From Amaricoccus macauensis (lineage in GTDB: Bacteria; Pseudomonadota; Alphaproteobacteria; Rhodobacterales; Rhodobacteraceae): DNA of 64,000 nt. The notes under the pieces are model-generated. The model did no database searches. It was not told where the DNA came from and worked only from the letters and a program-made list of their open reading frames with translations. The stretch's first letter is position 1, and the number at the start of each line of letters is the position of its first letter. The position numbers were made by a program, and so were the translations under genes. This document shows positions 1 through 7,881 of this stretch, one piece after another. The stretch lies in the NCBI RefSeq assembly GCF_014201905.1, contig NZ_JACHFM010000003.1, positions 62,001-126,000 of the forward strand. Reading direction: 5' to 3'.

Positions 1-252
1 GCGCACTGCGACGGCGGTCTGTACCGCGAGTTCGGTCGCGGCCAGCGCCTCGACGACCGCCTGCGGATCGGCGCGGCCCGCGAGGCCGGCCTTCACGGTG
101 TCCTCGCTTTCGCGCAAGGTCGCCATGAAGTCGCTCGCCGCCGCCTCGAAGGCCTGACCGGCGCTCCTGACGGCGGTGTCCTGCGGCACGGGTTTCGCGA
201 CCGTCCGGGTCTGGGAGTAGATCTGCGAGGCGAGAGTCGTCTTGATGTCCAT
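1..252 (-). CDS. fliE: FliE, flagellar hook-basal body protein (3' end off window)
   Basis: The first 84 codons of FliE are visible, beginning MDIKTTLASQIYSQ. The stop lies beyond base 1. FliE links the MS ring to the proximal rod of the flagellar basal body. The identification rests on its length class (about 100 residues), the Ala/Thr-rich N-terminus, and the stretch FEAAASDFMATLRESE followed by a helical C-terminal half, which is the usual FliE pattern. Its ATG sits 11 bases downstream of the flgC stop, so it is the third gene of a flgB-flgC-fliE operon read leftwards. An AAGAAC tract before the ATG is a weak ribosome binding site. Confidence 0.85.
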   Translation of the reverse strand, partial: MDIKTTLASQIYSQTRTVAKPVPQDTAVRSAGQAFEAAASDFMATLRESEDTVKAGLAGRADPQAVVEALAATELAVQTAVAVR

Positions 253-263
253 GGGGTTCTTTC

Positions 264-674
264 TCAGCGGCGAATGAGATCGAGAAGCGAGCTCGCCATC
301 TGCCGCGCCTGATCGAACATCTTCAGGTTCGCCTCGTAGGAGCGGTTTGCCTCGCGGGCGTCGGCGATCTCGACGAGCAGGTCGACGTTCGAGCCTTCGG
401 TGTAGCCGTCCTTGCCGGCGAGCGGGTTGGTCGGATCGTAGGTGCGCGCGAGCTCGTTCTGGTCGAGCCGGACCGGTCCGGTCACCACGGCGCGGCTGTC
501 GTCGCTGAAGGGTTGCCCGAACGATTGCCCGAACGTCTGCTCGAAGCTGACGGTCTTGCGGTGATAGCCGGGTGTGTCGACGTTCGCGATGTTCTCCGAG
601 CCGAGCCGGATTCGCGCGGCCTGCGCCGCCATCCCGCTCGCCGAGGCGGCCATCGTCTTCATCATCTCGTTCAT
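264..674 (-). CDS. flgC: FlgC, flagellar basal-body rod protein
   Basis: A 136-residue rod protein starting MNEMMKTMAASASGM. The N-terminal block contains LGSENIANVDTPGYHRKTVS, the flagellar rod/hook signature (ENIAN...TPGY). The C-terminus VDLLVEIADAREANRSYEAN is the matching helix of FlgC, with NMFDQARQ-like endings. FlgC assembles the proximal rod with FlgB and FlgF outside the inner membrane and is exported by the type III apparatus. A longer in-frame reading exists upstream, but it overlaps flgB and lacks family similarity. Operon position between flgB and fliE is canonical. Confidence 0.93.
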   Translation of the reverse strand: MNEMMKTMAASASGMAAQAARIRLGSENIANVDTPGYHRKTVSFEQTFGQSFGQPFSDDSRAVVTGPVRLDQNELARTYDPTNPLAGKDGYTEGSNVDLLVEIADAREANRSYEANLKMFDQARQMASSLLDLIRR

Positions 675-693
675 GGGGGAGTCTTTCAGCGGA

Positions 694-1077
694 TCAGCGG
701 GTGGCGACGACGGAACGCAGGATCGCGAGGGACTTGGAGTAGGCGCCGATCGCGAGGCCGTGCGCCTGCTGCACTTCTGCACCCCGCATCATCTGGTCCT
801 CGAGCGAGACCGAATTGCCGTTCGGCGTCTCCGCGCCGAAGCCGGCGGAAAGCTCCGGCTCGAAGCCGTTGATCGTCGAGCCGAACGCCACATGCCCGGG
901 GCGCGTGCGCTTCGCCTCGAAGGCCGGGCCGGTATCGACGAGTTCGCCAAAGGCCCTGATGTCGCGCGCGCGGTAGCCGGGGGTGTCGGCATTCGCCACG
1001 TTCTCCGAGATCACCTGCTGGCGGGCCGATGCGTGGCGGGCAAGCGCGCTTGCGAGGTTCAGGATGTTCAGATCCAT
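694..1077 (-). CDS. flgB: FlgB, flagellar basal-body rod protein
   Basis: A 127-residue rod protein beginning MDLNILNLASALARHASARQ. The signature SENVANADTPGYRARDI sits near residue 24 and the C-terminal helix carries the usual FlgB pattern (QQAHGLAIGAYSKSLAIL). It is the first gene of the leftward flgB-flgC-fliE operon. The 94-bp gap to the divergent fliI holds two TTAAC/TTAACC half-sites near 1115 and 1147. These resemble CtrA half-sites, but the spacing does not match the TTAA-N7-TTAA consensus, so a CtrA link is only a suggestion. The start at 1077 is preferred over an upstream ATG that adds ten atypical Arg-rich residues. Confidence 0.93.
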   Translation of the reverse strand: MDLNILNLASALARHASARQQVISENVANADTPGYRARDIRAFGELVDTGPAFEAKRTRPGHVAFGSTINGFEPELSAGFGAETPNGNSVSLEDQMMRGAEVQQAHGLAIGAYSKSLAILRSVVATR

Positions 1078-1171
1078 CAGTCGGGGGCTCCTGCGTCTCT
1101 GCGTCAACGCGGGCTTAACGCTCGATGGTTGAGAAAGTGTAATCGCTTAACCACGTCCGGGAGCCCTGACG

Positions 1172-2494
1172 GTGCTGACTGACTTCTCCGCCCTCACCGC
1201 CGAGCTCGCCCGCATCCCGAACCAGCGCCGGGTCGGCCGGGTCACGGCTGTCGGCACCGCCGCCCTCGAGATCGCCGGGCTGTCGAACCATGCCCGGATC
1301 GGCGATCAGGTGGCGATCGGCGTCGGCAATGGCGCGGCGCAGGTGAGCGAGATCGGCGGCGAGGTCGTTGGCGTCTCGGAGCAGGTGGTCCGCGCGATGA
1401 CCTACGGGCCGCTCGACGGCGCGGCTGTCGGCAACGCGGCGACGCTTCTCGGCGCCGCCGGCGTCCACCCGGCAGAGACCTGGGTCGGGCGGATCGTCGA
1501 TGCATTCGGCCTGCCGCTCGACGGCCGGCCGCTCTCCCCTGGTGCCGCCAGCGCGACGCTGCGGCGCAGCCCGCCGGCGCCTGCCACGCGCAAGGGCCTC
1601 GGCGGGCGCCTCGCCACCGGCCTCACGGTCTTTGACACGGTGCTGCCGCTCGCCCGTGGTCAGCGGATCGGCGTCTTCGCGGGATCGGGCGTCGGCAAGT
1701 CGACGCTGCTCGGCGATCTCGCCCGCGGCATCGAGGCCGATATCGTCGTCTTCGCCCTGATCGGCGAACGGGGACGGGAGCTGCGCGACTTCGTCGACAA
1801 CGTCCTCGGCCCGGCGGGCATGGCGCGCGCCGTGGTCGTCGCCGCCACCTCGGATCAGGCGCCGCTCATCAAGCGCCGCGCCGCCTGGATGGCGATGGCA
1901 ACGGCCGAGGTCTTCCGCGATCAGGGGCGCCACGTCCTCCTGCTCATCGACTCGCTCACCCGCTTCGCCGAGGCGCACCGCGAGATCGCCCTCACCGCCG
2001 GCGAAGTGGCGACGCTCCGGGGTTTTCCGCCGTCAGTCGTGAACCTCATCGCCGCACTCTGCGAGCGGGCGGGGCCCGGGGCGTTCGGCAAGGGCGACAT
2101 CACAGCGATCTTCTCGGTGCTGGTCGCCGCCTCGGACATGGAAGAGCCGATCGCCGACATCACCCGGGGCGTGCTCGACGGCCACATCGTGCTCGATCGG
2201 GCGATTGCCGAGCGCGGGCGCTTTCCCGCGGTGGACGTGCGGCGCAGCGTGTCGCGCAGCCTGCCCGGCATCGCGAGCGAGGCGGAGAACGCCATGATTT
2301 CCCGCACCCGCCGGGTGCTGACCGCCTACGAGAATGCTGCGCTGATGATCCAGACAGGCCTCTACGCTCCGGGCAGTGACCCCGGCATCGACGAGGCGAT
2401 CCGCGTCTGGCCGAAGCTCGACGCGTTCTTCACCGAACGGGCCCCCGAGGGCGTCGGGCAGAGCTTCGAGCGGCTGGGAGAAGTTGTCGGATGA
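1172..2494 (+). CDS. fliI: FliI, flagellar type III export ATPase
   Basis: A 440-residue ATPase of the FliI/YscN/F1-beta family that powers or gates export of rod, hook and filament subunits through the flagellar type III channel. Walker A is GSGVGKST at residues 171-178. A Walker B-type strand, HVLLLIDSLTRFAEAHRE, follows near residue 254. The N-terminal beta-barrel begins at RVGRVTAVG. The gene starts with GTG at 1172, with a GGGAG element about 7 bases upstream. It is divergent from flgB-flgC-fliE and probably shares their promoter region. Its FliH and FliJ partners are not in the window. Confidence 0.95.
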   Translation: MLTDFSALTAELARIPNQRRVGRVTAVGTAALEIAGLSNHARIGDQVAIGVGNGAAQVSEIGGEVVGVSEQVVRAMTYGPLDGAAVGNAATLLGAAGVHPAETWVGRIVDAFGLPLDGRPLSPGAASATLRRSPPAPATRKGLGGRLATGLTVFDTVLPLARGQRIGVFAGSGVGKSTLLGDLARGIEADIVVFALIGERGRELRDFVDNVLGPAGMARAVVVAATSDQAPLIKRRAAWMAMATAEVFRDQGRHVLLLIDSLTRFAEAHREIALTAGEVATLRGFPPSVVNLIAALCERAGPGAFGKGDITAIFSVLVAASDMEEPIADITRGVLDGHIVLDRAIAERGRFPAVDVRRSVSRSLPGIASEAENAMISRTRRVLTAYENAALMIQTGLYAPGSDPGIDEAIRVWPKLDAFFTERAPEGVGQSFERLGEVVG

Positions 2495-2592
2495 CGGGGC
2501 CTCTACAGATCCGTCACTGCTGAAGTATCGAAGCGCGAAAATCACAGTCGCGGCATTGCCAAGGGTAGGGCCGCGCACTAAGCCCCCTTCTC

Positions 2593-3981
2593 ATGCCGCT
2601 TCTCCCGCTCATCCTCGCGGTCGCTCTTTTCATGGAGCAGATCGACTCGACCGTCATCGCCACATCCCTGCCGGCGATCGCGGCGGATCTCGGGACCTCG
2701 CCGGTCACTCTCAAGCTCGCGGTCATGTCCTACCTCGTCGCACTGGCGATCTTCATCCCGATCTCGGGATGGATGGCCGATCGCTTCGGGGCCAGGAACG
2801 TCTTTCGCGTCGCCATCGGCGTCTTCGTGCTTGGCTCGATCGCCTGCGCCCTCTCCGGCTCGATCCACGCCTTCGTCATCGCGCGTTTCGTTCAGGGCAT
2901 GGGCGGGTCGATGATGACTCCGGTCAGCCGCCTGCTGCTGGTGCGCGGCACGCCGCGCAACGAGCTCGTCGGCGCCATGGCATGGCTCACCATCCCCGCG
3001 CTGGTCGGCCCGATCCTCGGCCCGCCGCTTGGCGGCTTCATCACCACCTATGCCACCTGGCACTGGATCTTTCTCATCAACGTGCCGATCGGCATCGTCG
3101 GCATCATCCTCGTCTCCCGCTATCTGCCTGCCGGCGAGACGGTCGAGCCGCGCCCGATCGACGCCGTCGGGTTCCTGCTCTCGGGTGTGGCGTTCAGCGG
3201 CTTCGTCTTCGGCCTGTCGGTGATGAGCCTCCCCGCCTTGCCGATCGCCTGGGGCTATGCCGCCGTCGCCTCCGGCATCGTCGCGGGCGGGGTCTACCTC
3301 TGGCACGCCCGGCGCACACCCTATCCGCTGCTCGACCCGGCGATGATGCGCTATCCGCTGTTTCGGTCCGCGATCATCGGCGGGTCGCTGTTCCGGATCG
3401 GCATCGGCGCCATCCCGTTCCTGCTGCCGTTGATGCTGCAGCTCGGCTTCGGGCTGTCGCCGTTCCAGTCGGGCCTCATCACGTTCGTGGGCGCGGTCGG
3501 GGCGCTGTTCTCGAAGTTCGGCGTGCAGTGGATCTATCGGACCTTCGGCTTCCGCAACGTCTTCGTCGTCGGGGCGGTGGGGTCGGCGGCGCTCATCGGG
3601 GTCAACGCGCTGTTCTTCCCCGACACGCCGAAGAGCCTCATCATGCTCTGCCTCCTCGTGGGCGGAATCCTCAGGTCGATCTCGTTCACCGGCGTGAACG
3701 CGCTGGTCTTCTCTGACATCGAGGACCGTGACAGCGCGCAGGCGACGACGATCAACGCGGTCTTCCAGCAAGTGTCGCTGGCGGTGGGCGTGGCCCTCGC
3801 CGGCGGAATTCTCGACCTCGCCGCCCGGGTCCACGGCGGCCCGCTGCGGCTTGAGGACTTCCACATCGCCTTCGTGGTGGTTGCCATCGTCGCTTCGCTT
3901 TCGGCAATCGTCTTCCTCCGCTTGCCGAGCGACGCAGGGTCCGCGGTCTCCGGTCATCGCCGGATGCCATCGCGCGCCTGA
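2593..3981 (+). CDS. MFS transporter, DHA2 (EmrB/QacA-like) family
   Basis: A 462-residue integral membrane protein with about 14 predicted hydrophobic segments, the DHA2 drug:proton antiporter layout. The segment MEQIDSTVIATSLPAIAADL is the typical DHA2 motif near TM1 (D-x-T-x-V-x-x-A-L-P). GWMADRFGARNVFR is the loop 2-3 MFS motif A, and ARFVQGMGGSMMTPVSR follows. Export of a toxic compound is the family role; the substrate cannot be told. No membrane-fusion partner (EmrA) or regulator is adjacent. The ATG at 2593 has only a weak upstream ribosome binding site. Confidence 0.85.
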   Translation: MPLLPLILAVALFMEQIDSTVIATSLPAIAADLGTSPVTLKLAVMSYLVALAIFIPISGWMADRFGARNVFRVAIGVFVLGSIACALSGSIHAFVIARFVQGMGGSMMTPVSRLLLVRGTPRNELVGAMAWLTIPALVGPILGPPLGGFITTYATWHWIFLINVPIGIVGIILVSRYLPAGETVEPRPIDAVGFLLSGVAFSGFVFGLSVMSLPALPIAWGYAAVASGIVAGGVYLWHARRTPYPLLDPAMMRYPLFRSAIIGGSLFRIGIGAIPFLLPLMLQLGFGLSPFQSGLITFVGAVGALFSKFGVQWIYRTFGFRNVFVVGAVGSAALIGVNALFFPDTPKSLIMLCLLVGGILRSISFTGVNALVFSDIEDRDSAQATTINAVFQQVSLAVGVALAGGILDLAARVHGGPLRLEDFHIAFVVVAIVASLSAIVFLRLPSDAGSAVSGHRRMPSRA

Positions 3982-4146
3982 AACCTGTCTGTCCGCCAGA
4001 CCGCCGCTGTTCCGCCCGATGCGATCCCGGGCGATTTACGCCGCGCACCGCTCAACAGTCACAAAAGCTGGCGTGCGTTGTCGGAATTCGTGTCATATGC
4101 GCCCCGGGGTCGCCGAATTCCGGCGATGGACACCGGAGCATCAAGG

Positions 4147-4974
4147 ATGGCGAGCATGCTTCTCAAGACAATCGCGGCGGGCGTTCTCGCGCTCGCTCTC
4201 GGCACGGTCGCGCACGCCGAGGATGCGCTCGAGCGGGTCAAGGCGGCCGGCGTGCTGAAGGTCGGCACCGAGACCGCCTTCGCGCCGTTCGACTTCATCG
4301 ACGCGGGCGACCACGCCGGCATGAACATCGACGTCTTCGGCGCGATCGGTGAGGCGCTGGGCGTCAAGATCGAGTGGGTGACGCTGCCGTGGGACGGCGT
4401 GCTTCCGGGCCTCGAGAGCGGCAAGTTCGATATGGTCGCCGGACCGGCAACCATCACCAAGGCCCGCATGGAGCGCTATCGCTGGAGCGTGCCGGTCGCC
4501 GAGGCGACGGTGGCGCTGCTGAAGAAGGCGGGCGATGAAGAGATCACCAAGCCCGAGGACATCGCCGGCAAGACCGTCGGCTCTGGCAAGGCGACGGCAC
4601 AGCTTGCCCAGCTGCTCGAATTCGCCAAGACCCTGCCCGAGCCGATCGAGACCAAGGAGTACGTGAGCTTCAACGAGGCTTACGCCGATCTCGCCGCCGG
4701 GCGCGTCGTGGCGGTGGCGAACTCGTTCCCGAACATCGCCTACGTGGCGCAGCAGCGGCCGGAGACGTTCGAGCTGGTCGAGCCGCCTTTCGGTGCCAAG
4801 ACCTACTTCGGCTACCCGGGCCGCAAGGATCCCGAGTACAAGACCCTGATGGATGCGGTCGACGCGGCGATCCTCGCGATGAAGCAGGACGGCCGCCTCG
4901 CGGAGTTCCAGAAGAAGTGGTTCGGCATCACCTTCGAGACGCCGGACGCGCCCCTGACCGACGCCGCGTTCTGA
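4147..4974 (+). CDS. Polar amino-acid ABC transporter substrate-binding protein
   Basis: About 275 residues with an N-terminal signal peptide (MLLKTIAAGVLALALGTVAHA, cleavage expected before Glu-Asp) and a family 3 periplasmic binding domain: LKVGTETAFAPFDF, a central ALGVKIEWVTLPWDGVLPGL and C-terminal KKWFGI. It would capture an amino acid in the periplasm and deliver it to the two permeases that follow directly. The start at 4147 is supported by GGAG 8 bases upstream; ATG at 4156 is an alternative. It heads a four-gene operon (binding protein, permease, permease, ATPase). Confidence 0.9.
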   Translation: MASMLLKTIAAGVLALALGTVAHAEDALERVKAAGVLKVGTETAFAPFDFIDAGDHAGMNIDVFGAIGEALGVKIEWVTLPWDGVLPGLESGKFDMVAGPATITKARMERYRWSVPVAEATVALLKKAGDEEITKPEDIAGKTVGSGKATAQLAQLLEFAKTLPEPIETKEYVSFNEAYADLAAGRVVAVANSFPNIAYVAQQRPETFELVEPPFGAKTYFGYPGRKDPEYKTLMDAVDAAILAMKQDGRLAEFQKKWFGITFETPDAPLTDAAF

Positions 4975-4984
4975 CGGGCCGGTC

Positions 4985-5629
4985 TTGAGCTGGAAGCTCT
5001 TCCTCCTGCTGCTCGAGGCGGCGCGGCTGACGGTGATTCTCAGCGTCGTCTCGATCGGCGTCATCGGCTTTCTGCTCGCCACCGGGGTCTGTGCCGCGAA
5101 CATGTCGCAGAACCGCTTCGCCCGCGGGGCGGGGTGGCTCTTCGTCAGCTTCTTCCGCGGCACGCCGCTCCTCGTGCAGTTGCTCCTGATCTACTACCTG
5201 CTGCCGTCGATCGGCCTCGATGTGCCTTCCGAGGTGGCGGCGGTCGCCGGCATGTCGCTCTGTACCGCGGCCTATCAGGCCGAGATCATGCGGGGCGGCT
5301 TCGCGGCGGTCCCGACTGGCCTCGTCGAGGCGGCGGACATGGCGGGGATGTCGCGGCTCACCACGTTCCGGCGCATCCGTCTGCCGATCGCGTTCAAGCT
5401 GACGCTGCCCGGGCTCATCAACGAGTGGATCATGATGCTGAAGTCGTCGTCCCTCGTTTCGGTGGTCGGCGTCGTCGAGCTGACCCGCATGGCGCAGGAC
5501 CTCGCGGCCTCGACCTACCGGCCGCTGGAGCTCTATGCGGCGGCGGGGTTCATCTATCTCTGCATCAGCATCGTCGTGGCGCTGGTCGGGCGGGGGCTTG
5601 AGGCGCGGCTCTCATGGGGGCGGCTATGA
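4985..5629 (+). CDS. Amino-acid ABC transporter permease (HisM/GlnP type), first subunit
   Basis: A 214-residue inner-membrane permease of the His/Glu/Gln/Arg type. The start is TTG at 4985, ten bases after the binding-protein stop. The FFRGTPLLVQLLLIYY element and the EAA loop (GLVEAADMAGMSRLTTFRRI) are clear. The EAA loop docks to the ATPase. About five membrane segments are visible. The end overlaps the next permease by ATGA, which suggests translational coupling. The two permeases form a heterodimer, as in the HAAT/PAAT amino-acid importers. The substrate is not determined by the sequence. Confidence 0.9.
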   Translation: MSWKLFLLLLEAARLTVILSVVSIGVIGFLLATGVCAANMSQNRFARGAGWLFVSFFRGTPLLVQLLLIYYLLPSIGLDVPSEVAAVAGMSLCTAAYQAEIMRGGFAAVPTGLVEAADMAGMSRLTTFRRIRLPIAFKLTLPGLINEWIMMLKSSSLVSVVGVVELTRMAQDLAASTYRPLELYAAAGFIYLCISIVVALVGRGLEARLSWGRL

Positions 5630-6288
5630 AGTTCGATTTCAGCCTGATCCTCGCCTCGGCGCCCGACATCCTGCGCGGCATCGGGGTGACCCTGTTTATC
5701 TGGGTGGTCTGCGTCGCGCTCGGGCTCGCGCTCGGGTTCCTGATCGCGGTGGCGCGGCGCTATGGCGGCCGGGTGGCGAACGCGGTGCTCTTCGTGCCGG
5801 TCGAGGTGATCCGGGGCACGCCGTTCCTCGTGCAGGTGTTCCTGCTCTACTACGGCGGTCCGCTGATCGGCCTCAGCCTCGACAACCTGCCGGCCGGGAT
5901 CATCGCGCTGTCGGTCTATGCGGCGGCCTACTATTCCGAGCTCTGGCGTGCCGGCTTCGACGCCATCCCGAAAGGGCATCTCGAGGCGGCGGATTGCGTC
6001 GGGATGGGGCCGGTGCAGACCATGACGCGGATCATGCTGCCGGAGATGACCACGCTCATCCTGCCGGCGATGGTGAACATGACGATCCTCATGCTGAAGG
6101 AGACGGCCATCCTCTCGATCATCTCGGTGCCGGAACTCACGCTGACGGTGAGCGCGCTCGGGACGCAGAACTATGCGTTCGTCGAGAGCTTCACGGTGCT
6201 CGCCCTGATCTACTGGGCGCTCGTCGAAGCCTGCGGCGGCGCCGGGCGCTGGGCGGAGCGGCGGCTGGCGAAGTATCGGTTCGCATGA
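5626..6288 (+). CDS. Amino-acid ABC transporter permease, second subunit
   Basis: A 220-residue partner permease. It shows the same family features: VIRGTPFLVQVFLLYYGG, and the EAA loop GHLEAADCVGMGPVQTMTRI. The ATG at 5626 overlaps the preceding stop (ATGA), so this start is preferred to the in-frame ATG at 5614. The gene is followed not by the ATPase gene at once but by a 300-bp non-coding stretch rich in inverted repeats (6289-6589). Confidence 0.9.
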   Translation: MKFDFSLILASAPDILRGIGVTLFIWVVCVALGLALGFLIAVARRYGGRVANAVLFVPVEVIRGTPFLVQVFLLYYGGPLIGLSLDNLPAGIIALSVYAAAYYSELWRAGFDAIPKGHLEAADCVGMGPVQTMTRIMLPEMTTLILPAMVNMTILMLKETAILSIISVPELTLTVSALGTQNYAFVESFTVLALIYWALVEACGGAGRWAERRLAKYRFA

Positions 6289-6589
6289 TGCGGGAACAGT
6301 CGAGCGAGGCGCGCGCCGAAGGTCCGCGCGAGATCCGGCCCGAGAAGCCGAGGCAATGCCTCGGCCGGGCCGCGGGCTGGAGCGCGGGACGCGCGGAGGG
6401 CCGCAGGGGTGAAGATTTCTGCGGAAGGGCGCCAATCCGGCCGTGTGCGCCCCGGGTGGGCGCGGAAACGCGCCCGCCCCCCGCAGGGGCGTGCGCGGAC
6501 GGATTTGTCACCCGCCAAATCCGTCTGGCGTCGGCGTTGCGACCAGAGGGGCGGCCGAGGTTTCCCTCAGCGAACGAAGGGAGGCGGCC
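6289..6589. other. Non-coding gap with a chain of strong hairpins inside an ABC operon
   Basis: About 300 bases with no convincing gene separate the second permease from its ATPase. The gap holds four inverted repeats. (1) 6337-6372: an 8-bp stem GCCGAGGC/GCCTCGGC around AAT, inside an outer 7-bp stem. (2) 6454-6479: an 11-bp stem with one G-T wobble, capped by a GAAA tetraloop at 6465-6468. (3) 6475-6491: CGCCCC/GGGGCG, which shares bases with the right arm of (2), so the two cannot coexist. (4) 6498-6525: GACGGATTTG/CAAATCCGTC around an 8-nt loop. The last ends 64 bases before the ATPase start. Processing, attenuation or transcript stabilisation are possible roles. Confidence 0.6.
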
Positions 6590-7378
6590 ATGACGCCGGC
6601 AGTTGCGATCAAGGGGCTGGTGAAGGACTTCGGCGAGACGCGGGTGCTCGACGGGCTGTCGTTCGAGGCGGCGCGGGGGGAGGTGACCTGCATCATCGGG
6701 CCGTCCGGGTCGGGCAAGAGCACGGTGCTTCGCTGCGTGGCGTTCCTGGAAGAGGCAACCGGCGGGCTGATCGAGATCGACGGCGAGCCGCTCGGATTCG
6801 GGCCCGGGCCGGGCGGCAAGCGGGTGCGGCTGTCGGCCGGGCAGATCCGGGCGGTGCGCAAGCGGATCGGCATGGTTTTCCAGCAGTTCAATCTCTGGCC
6901 GCACATGACGGCGCTCGGGAATGTCTCGGAGGCGCTGACCCACGTGCTGCGGCTGTCGCGGCGCGAGGCCGAGGTGAAGGCGATGGCGCAGCTGGAGCGG
7001 GTGGGGCTGGCGCACCGGGCGCAGCACTATCCGAGCCAGCTTTCGGGCGGCCAGCAGCAGCGGGTGGCGATCGCGCGGGCGCTGGCGCTGGAGCCGCGGA
7101 TCCTGCTGTTCGATGAGCCGACCGCCTCGCTCGACCCGGAGCTGACCGGCGAGGTTCTGAACGTCATGCGTGACCTCGCGGTGACGGGGATCACGATGCT
7201 GGTGGTGACGCACGAGATCGGGTTCGCGGCGTCGGTGGCATCAAAGATCGTCTTTCTCGACCACGGCAGGATCCTCGTCGAGGGCAGGCCGGGCGAGGTC
7301 TTCGGCAAGCCGCGGAACCCGCGGATCGACCGGTTCCTCGAGACCTACCTCGATCGTGGGGCGGCGACGCTGCTCTGA
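6590..7378 (+). CDS. Amino-acid ABC transporter ATP-binding protein
   Basis: A 262-residue ATPase of the GlnQ/HisP class that energises the preceding two permeases. Walker A is GPSGSGKS at residues 37-44. The Q-loop is [12 protein letters not shown]. The signature [16 protein letters not shown] and Walker [16 protein letters not shown] are intact, followed by the switch histidine in VVTHEIGFA. The ATG at 6590 has a good ribosome binding site (AAGGGAGG, 6 bases away). A longer in-frame reading upstream runs through the hairpin-rich gap and has no family similarity. The 300-bp separation from the permeases is unusual for this operon type. Confidence 0.93.
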   Translation: MTPAVAIKGLVKDFGETRVLDGLSFEAARGEVTCIIGPSGSGKSTVLRCVAFLEEATGGLIEIDGEPLGFGPGPGGKRVRLSAGQIRAVRKRIGMVFQQFNLWPHMTALGNVSEALTHVLRLSRREAEVKAMAQLERVGLAHRAQHYPSQLSGGQQQRVAIARALALEPRILLFDEPTASLDPELTGEVLNVMRDLAVTGITMLVVTHEIGFAASVASKIVFLDHGRILVEGRPGEVFGKPRNPRIDRFLETYLDRGAATLL

Positions 7379-7420
7379 GCGCGGCGCAGGAGATCAAGCT
7401 ATTGAATAGCTTTCGCTGCG

Positions 7421-7879
7421 TCAGGCGGATCGCAAGGAAGATGATGATCGGCGAGGCTCGACTTGCCCTGCGGCCGGCTCCGGGGCGATGGCGGCGAGCC
7501 GTGCCTCGAGGGCAAGGATGCGGGCTTCGAGCGCGGCGATGCGGTCGCCTGACGGCGAGCTCGCCCCCCGGGCGGGACGTGCTGTGATCCGGCCGATGAG
7601 CGTGGCGCAGTGCCCGGCGAGGCGCGCGGTGCGCTCCGGGGGCAGGGCGGCGATGGCCCAGCCTGCGACCGAGACCGCGCCGATCCAGATGACGAAGCCG
7701 CCGCCGCCGGCAAGGAACGGCAGGGCGAGCCCGGGCAGGAGTGCGACGGCCCAGCCGGCGCGGGGGTGCGACGCCGCCGCCGGTGGCAGGCGGAAGGCCC
7801 GCCGGCGCTTCGGATCGGTGCCGGTGAGCCAGGCGAGCCCGACGAGGCTGAGCGCGATGGCGAGAGCGGTGGCGGCCAT
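7421..7879 (-). CDS. Small membrane protein with C-terminal coiled coil, PepSY operon
   Basis: 152 residues, not assigned to a named family. An N-terminal hydrophobic helix (residues 3-18) is followed by a short basic loop (DPKRRR). Two closely spaced hydrophobic segments lie around residues 43-78. The C-terminal part has a Leu/Ala heptad stretch, IAALEARILALEARLAAI, that should form a coiled coil. It starts 2 bases after the PepSY-protein stop, so the two are surely co-transcribed. Small membrane proteins commonly accompany PepSY transmembrane proteins in iron-uptake loci, which is the only functional hint. Confidence 0.7.
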   Translation of the reverse strand: MAATALAIALSLVGLAWLTGTDPKRRRAFRLPPAAASHPRAGWAVALLPGLALPFLAGGGGFVIWIGAVSVAGWAIAALPPERTARLAGHCATLIGRITARPARGASSPSGDRIAALEARILALEARLAAIAPEPAAGQVEPRRSSSSLRSA

Positions 7880-7881
7880 GG

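Noticed and set aside
1078-1171. CtrA binding site in the flagellar divergent region
   Set aside because: Two TTAAC half-sites are present but spaced about 28 bases apart rather than 7, so the consensus is not met.
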